Below are positions 31,808 through 34,800 of a stretch of DNA of 34,800 nt, in pieces; the first letter of the stretch is position 1, and every line of letters begins with the position of its first letter. The translations under genes were made by a program, and so were the position numbers. The notes under the pieces were generated by a model, which worked only from the letters and a program-made list of their open reading frames with translations, searched no databases and was not told the DNA's origin. This stretch comes from Candidatus Omnitrophota bacterium (lineage in GTDB: Bacteria; Omnitrophota; Gorgyraeia; Zapsychrales; JAHFFX01), in NCBI GenBank assembly GCA_023247705.1, contig JAHFFY010000018.1:1-34800 (forward strand), in the 5' to 3' direction.

Positions 31808-32749
31808 ATGATTCATATTTCCTCAGAACAAGAACAGGTGGTTGAAGACATGAACGAACAAGCATTTCACACTCCCGTCATGTCACGGGAAGTTATCGAG
31901 CATTTGAATCTCAAACTGGGATCCGTGGTTGTTGACGCAACTTTGGGCATGGCCGGTCACGCCAGCGCCATAGTTCAGCAAATAGGACCCGAGGGACAGT
32001 TGATCGGAATCGACAGGGATAAAAATTCGTTAGCCATCGCTGCGAGAAATCTCGCTCCTTTTTCCAGTCAAACCCAATTAATCCAGGACGATTATCGCAA
32101 TCTGGCGCGCATTTTGAACCAATTGAAGATTGAACAAGTCGACGGCATGTTATTTGACTTAGGGATTTCGAGCTATCAGTTGGACAATCCTGACCGAGGT
32201 TTTAGCATTAAAGCCGATGGGCCATTGGACATGAGAATGGATCAGGATAGTTATATTTCCGCATATGATTTGATTAATTCTCTCTCGGAGCGTGAACTTT
32301 CTACGATTCTCAAGAATTTTGGACAAGAACGATGGCATAACCGGATCGCGCATTATCTGGTTGAAAAACGATCGCAGAGTCCTATCGAGTCCACAAAAGA
32401 TTTGAGCGATGTCGTTTTGAGGGCGATCCCTTATCGGTATCAGAATCATAAGATCCATCCTGCGACCAGAACTTTCCAGGCCATTCGTATCGCCGTGAAT
32501 CGGGAGCTTGAAGCGTTGGAAATTGTTTTAAATCAAGCGGTTGATTTTCTGAAGGTTGGAGGTCGGATCTGTGTGATCGCTTTCCATTCCCTGGAAGACA
32601 GGATCGTCAAAGAGAGATTCAAGTTTTTTAGTCAAACAAGAAAATTAAAATTGATCGTTAAGAAACCTTTACGTCCAACCGAAGAAGAAATTAACGTCAA
32701 TCCCCGGTCAAGAAGCGCCCGTCTTAGAGTGGCGGAGAGGATCAAATGA
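31808..32749 (+). CDS. rsmH: 16S rRNA (cytosine-1402-N4)-methyltransferase
   Basis: 313 residues; methylates C1402 of 16S rRNA. Typical features: FHTPVMSREVIEHL, VVDATLGMAGHA as the SAM-binding loop, LIGIDRDKNSL, GMLFDLGISSYQLDNPDRGFS and the C-terminal VIAFHSLEDRIVK. The family usually begins close to the HTPVM motif, so ATG 31850, preceded by AGGTGG, is an alternative start 14 codons downstream. Standard second gene of the dcw cluster; the end overlaps ftsL (ATGA). Confidence 0.96.
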   Translation: MIHISSEQEQVVEDMNEQAFHTPVMSREVIEHLNLKLGSVVVDATLGMAGHASAIVQQIGPEGQLIGIDRDKNSLAIAARNLAPFSSQTQLIQDDYRNLARILNQLKIEQVDGMLFDLGISSYQLDNPDRGFSIKADGPLDMRMDQDSYISAYDLINSLSERELSTILKNFGQERWHNRIAHYLVEKRSQSPIESTKDLSDVVLRAIPYRYQNHKIHPATRTFQAIRIAVNRELEALEIVLNQAVDFLKVGGRICVIAFHSLEDRIVKERFKFFSQTRKLKLIVKKPLRPTEEEINVNPRSRSARLRVAERIK

Positions 32750-33129
32750 AATTGACACAATTTTTTAAAGGAATGGTTTGTTTAACGATCTTGTCTTTGA
32801 TCTATATCAATCTTCAAATGCAGATCTTTGACTTGGCTTATCAAGGCAAGAAGAAGGAAAAGGAGATCCGTAGATTAATTGACGATAACGGAAAAATTTT
32901 TTATGATGTTTTAAGTTTGAAGTCCGCCAGTAATCTGGGCATAAAACTGTTAAACGAGAAGTCTCAATTACAGTTTATGGACAAGGATAAGATTGTTAAA
33001 CTGGAAACATTTGAACCGTCACACACGGATAAAGGAATGGCTTTGTCCCAGAAAAAGGAGCGAAAGCTGAGTATTCTAGAGAATCTCTTTTCTTTAAAGG
33101 CGCAAGCCGAAGCCAGATCCATCGAATAG
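32746..33129 (+). CDS. ftsL: Cell division protein FtsL-like
   Basis: 127 residues with one membrane helix (VCLTILSLIYINLQ, ~11-25) and then a charged helical region (KKKEKEIRRLIDDNGKI) suited to a coiled coil. Such bitopic proteins between rsmH and ftsI are FtsL, a partner of FtsB and FtsQ in the divisome. Sequence identity in the family is always low, so the call rests on topology and position. The C-terminal 40 residues (charged, with a KKERKLSILENLFSL helix) are longer than in E. coli FtsL. Confidence 0.75.
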   Translation: MKLTQFFKGMVCLTILSLIYINLQMQIFDLAYQGKKKEKEIRRLIDDNGKIFYDVLSLKSASNLGIKLLNEKSQLQFMDKDKIVKLETFEPSHTDKGMALSQKKERKLSILENLFSLKAQAEARSIE

Positions 33130-33201
33130 AGCAGAGTGGTGTCCTGAACAATCAATCAATTTTAATTAACATACAACTTATTAGCTAGAAATATCCCAAA
33201 A

Positions 33202-34800
33202 GTGCAAATCAGAAAGCACTCCTTCCGGTTCAGTTTCGTATTTCTCTTTTTAATAGCTTGTTTGATATTCTTCTCTATTAAACTGGTGTTGATTCAGGTC
33301 TTTCGTTCCTCTTATCTGGTCGATCTCGCCCAAAGGCAGCATAATCATTTTATTGATCTGGAACCTCGCCGAGGCACGATCTATGACCGTAATCTGCGTC
33401 CTTTGGCGATGAATGTCGCTGTTTATTCACTCTATGCTAAACCTAAATTGATGAGCGAACAAAACAAAAGAGATGCGATTAAGAATTTATCGGGGTTGTT
33501 AAATTTAAGCGAGGAGTATTTAGCCGACCGTCTTAATAAGATGAAATATTTTGTCTGGATCTCCAGAAAGATTCCTGCCGAGACGTATGAAAAAATAAAA
33601 CGTTTAAAGATCCAAGGATTGGATTTTATTAAAGAAAGTAAACGCTATTATCCGGATGGGATCCTGGCTTCTCATTTAATCGGGTTTGCGAACATTGATA
33701 ACCGTGGACTCGAGGGGTTAGAGCTTTGGTATGATAAATACCTAAAAGGGGAATATGGATGGGCGCAGATTTTGCGCGATGCCAGGCAACGGGAATTATT
33801 GATTGAAAAGAATTTCGTCCCTCCGCGCGACGGTTTTAATCTTGTCTTAACGATTGATGAAACGATTCAGTACATTGCCGAGCGGGCCCTTCAGAAGGCC
33901 TTTGAACAACATAACGCCAAAGGAGCGAGTATCATTGTGATGGATCCGAAAACGGGAGAAGTCCTCGCGCTCGCCAACCGCCCGACCTATGATTTAACGA
34001 AAATCAGTCAAAGCCCGGTGGAAAACCGGATTAACCGGGCGGTAGTTTATACGTATGAGCCAGGCTCGGTTTTTAAAATTGTCACCGCATCGGCGGCTCT
34101 GGAGGAAAACGTCGCTAAAGAAGACGATAAATTCTTTTGTGAAAACGGAAAATATAAAGTGGGCAATCATATTCTGAAAGATCATCATCCGCACGGGACA
34201 TTGACTTTTACCCAGGTCTTTGAAGAATCGAGCAATATCGGTGTCGCCAAGATTGCTCAGATGCTGGGACCGCAGAAGATTTATGATTACGCGAGGCGGT
34301 TTCGTTTTTCAATGCCAACGAGGATTAATCTACCGGGAGAAATGAGCGGGTTTTTAAGACCGCCGCAGAACTGGTCCAAGACTTCGATCGGGGCGATCCC
34401 GATGGGCCAAGAGGTCACGGTCACTGCGATCCAATTGATATCGGCCATTTCAGCAATCGCAAATGATGGCGCTTATATGCAGCCGTTTGTGGTAAAATAC
34501 ATCAAAGACAATCAGGATGAAGTTATTAAAGAGTTTACTCCAAGAGATTTGGGGCGGGTGATTACTCCGGAAACGGCGGACAGGATTAAAAAAATTTTAG
34601 TGGGTGTTGTGGAAAGCGGAACGGGCAAGCGGGCAAAAATTGAAGGGATTCAAGTGGCCGGCAAAACCGGAACCGCGCAAAAAGTCGTTAACGGGACCTA
34701 TTCGCACAATAAATATTACGCAACTTTTTTCGGGTTTGCCCCGGTGGATGATCCTAAATTAGCGGTTATTGTTGTCGTGGATGAACCTCATCCGAGTTAT
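33202..34800 (+). CDS. ftsI: Peptidoglycan transpeptidase FtsI (PBP3), cut by the window end
   Basis: The first 533 residues of a class B penicillin-binding protein. I take the GTG at 33202 as start, because the frame has no ATG before the membrane helix; the upstream ribosome site is weak. The N-terminal helix (FVFLFLIACLIFFSIKLVL) is followed by PRRGTIYDRN, a dimerisation domain, and the transpeptidase domain. Active-site motifs are complete: SVFK with Ser289 and Lys292 (EPGSVFK), SSN at 343-345 (EESSNIGVAK), and KTG at 488-490 (VAGKTGTAQK). It crosslinks septal peptidoglycan with FtsW. The reading frame continues beyond the last base, so a PASTA or other C-terminal part cannot be judged. 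Confidence 0.95.
   Translation, partial: MQIRKHSFRFSFVFLFLIACLIFFSIKLVLIQVFRSSYLVDLAQRQHNHFIDLEPRRGTIYDRNLRPLAMNVAVYSLYAKPKLMSEQNKRDAIKNLSGLLNLSEEYLADRLNKMKYFVWISRKIPAETYEKIKRLKIQGLDFIKESKRYYPDGILASHLIGFANIDNRGLEGLELWYDKYLKGEYGWAQILRDARQRELLIEKNFVPPRDGFNLVLTIDETIQYIAERALQKAFEQHNAKGASIIVMDPKTGEVLALANRPTYDLTKISQSPVENRINRAVVYTYEPGSVFKIVTASAALEENVAKEDDKFFCENGKYKVGNHILKDHHPHGTLTFTQVFEESSNIGVAKIAQMLGPQKIYDYARRFRFSMPTRINLPGEMSGFLRPPQNWSKTSIGAIPMGQEVTVTAIQLISAISAIANDGAYMQPFVVKYIKDNQDEVIKEFTPRDLGRVITPETADRIKKILVGVVESGTGKRAKIEGIQVAGKTGTAQKVVNGTYSHNKYYATFFGFAPVDDPKLAVIVVVDEPHPSY

Noticed and set aside
1-34800. CRISPR arrays, insertion sequences, prophage genes and rRNA
   Set aside because: No regularly spaced identical repeats, no transposase motifs with terminal inverted repeats, no phage structural genes and no rRNA signatures were seen on either strand.

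Overview
The window looks like a chromosomal segment of an uncultured, Gram-negative-type bacterium of moderate GC. It has FabG/FabZ, a dcw cluster starting with mraZ-rsmH, NAD-dependent DNA ligase, a RibBA/RibH/RibD/RibE riboflavin operon under an FMN riboswitch, and many genes overlapping by a few bases. The gene mix would suit a lineage such as Omnitrophota or a PVC/Elusimicrobia-like relative, but no phylogenetic marker was compared, so this is only a guess. Nearly all genes lie on the + strand; the exception is a pncC-thpR pair at 7.6-8.7 kb.

Layout. (1) 0-7.5 kb: the right-hand end of a probable lipid or polyketide-type cluster. It holds the C-terminus of an acyl-ACP-reductase-like dehydrogenase, an HpnA-like NAD-dependent reductase/epimerase, a formyltransferase, a membrane sensor kinase with a stand-alone receiver, and two ketosynthases. 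The first ketosynthase has lost Cys-His-His (chain-length-factor-like) and the second has kept it. (2) 7.6-10.2 kb: housekeeping genes thpR, pncC, a SlyD-like isomerase and an inositol-monophosphatase-family enzyme. (3) 10.15-15.5 kb: a riboflavin operon (ribBA-ribH-nusB-PHP-ribD-ribE) preceded by a near-consensus promoter, an unusually long FMN riboswitch and an intrinsic terminator. (4) 15.6-17.4 kb: fabG, fabZ, tRNA-Pro(CGG), a hairpin-rich stretch and a broken GIY-YIG nuclease gene. (5) 17.4-20.0 kb: a SIMPL-domain secreted protein, then a small accessory zone with a Phd/RelE toxin-antitoxin pair, imperfect repeats, and an AT-rich gene with a HEPN-type RX4H motif that overlaps recQ by 4 bases. 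(6) 20.0-28.1 kb: recQ, acylphosphatase, a metallophosphoesterase, ligA, a small lipoprotein, a Xer recombinase and a tRNA nucleotidyltransferase family gene, the last preceded by a canonical G-quadruplex motif. (7) 28.1-31.0 kb: rbfA-nrnA-truB-ribF, all overlapping, without infB or nusA upstream. (8) 31.1 kb to the end: a promoter with MraZ-box-like repeats, then mraZ-rsmH-ftsL-ftsI, with ftsI running off the window.

How it fits together. Flavin supply is split: the riboswitch-controlled operon makes riboflavin and the distant RibF converts it to FMN/FAD. FabG and FabZ perform the reduction and dehydration steps that could also serve the ketosynthase pair, but no acyl carrier protein is visible here. 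The most unusual parts are the ketosynthase/reductase cluster with its embedded two-component pair, the HEPN-recQ overlap beside a toxin-antitoxin cassette, the enlarged FMN riboswitch, and the G-quadruplex in the cca leader. None is proven to be a new system from sequence reading alone.
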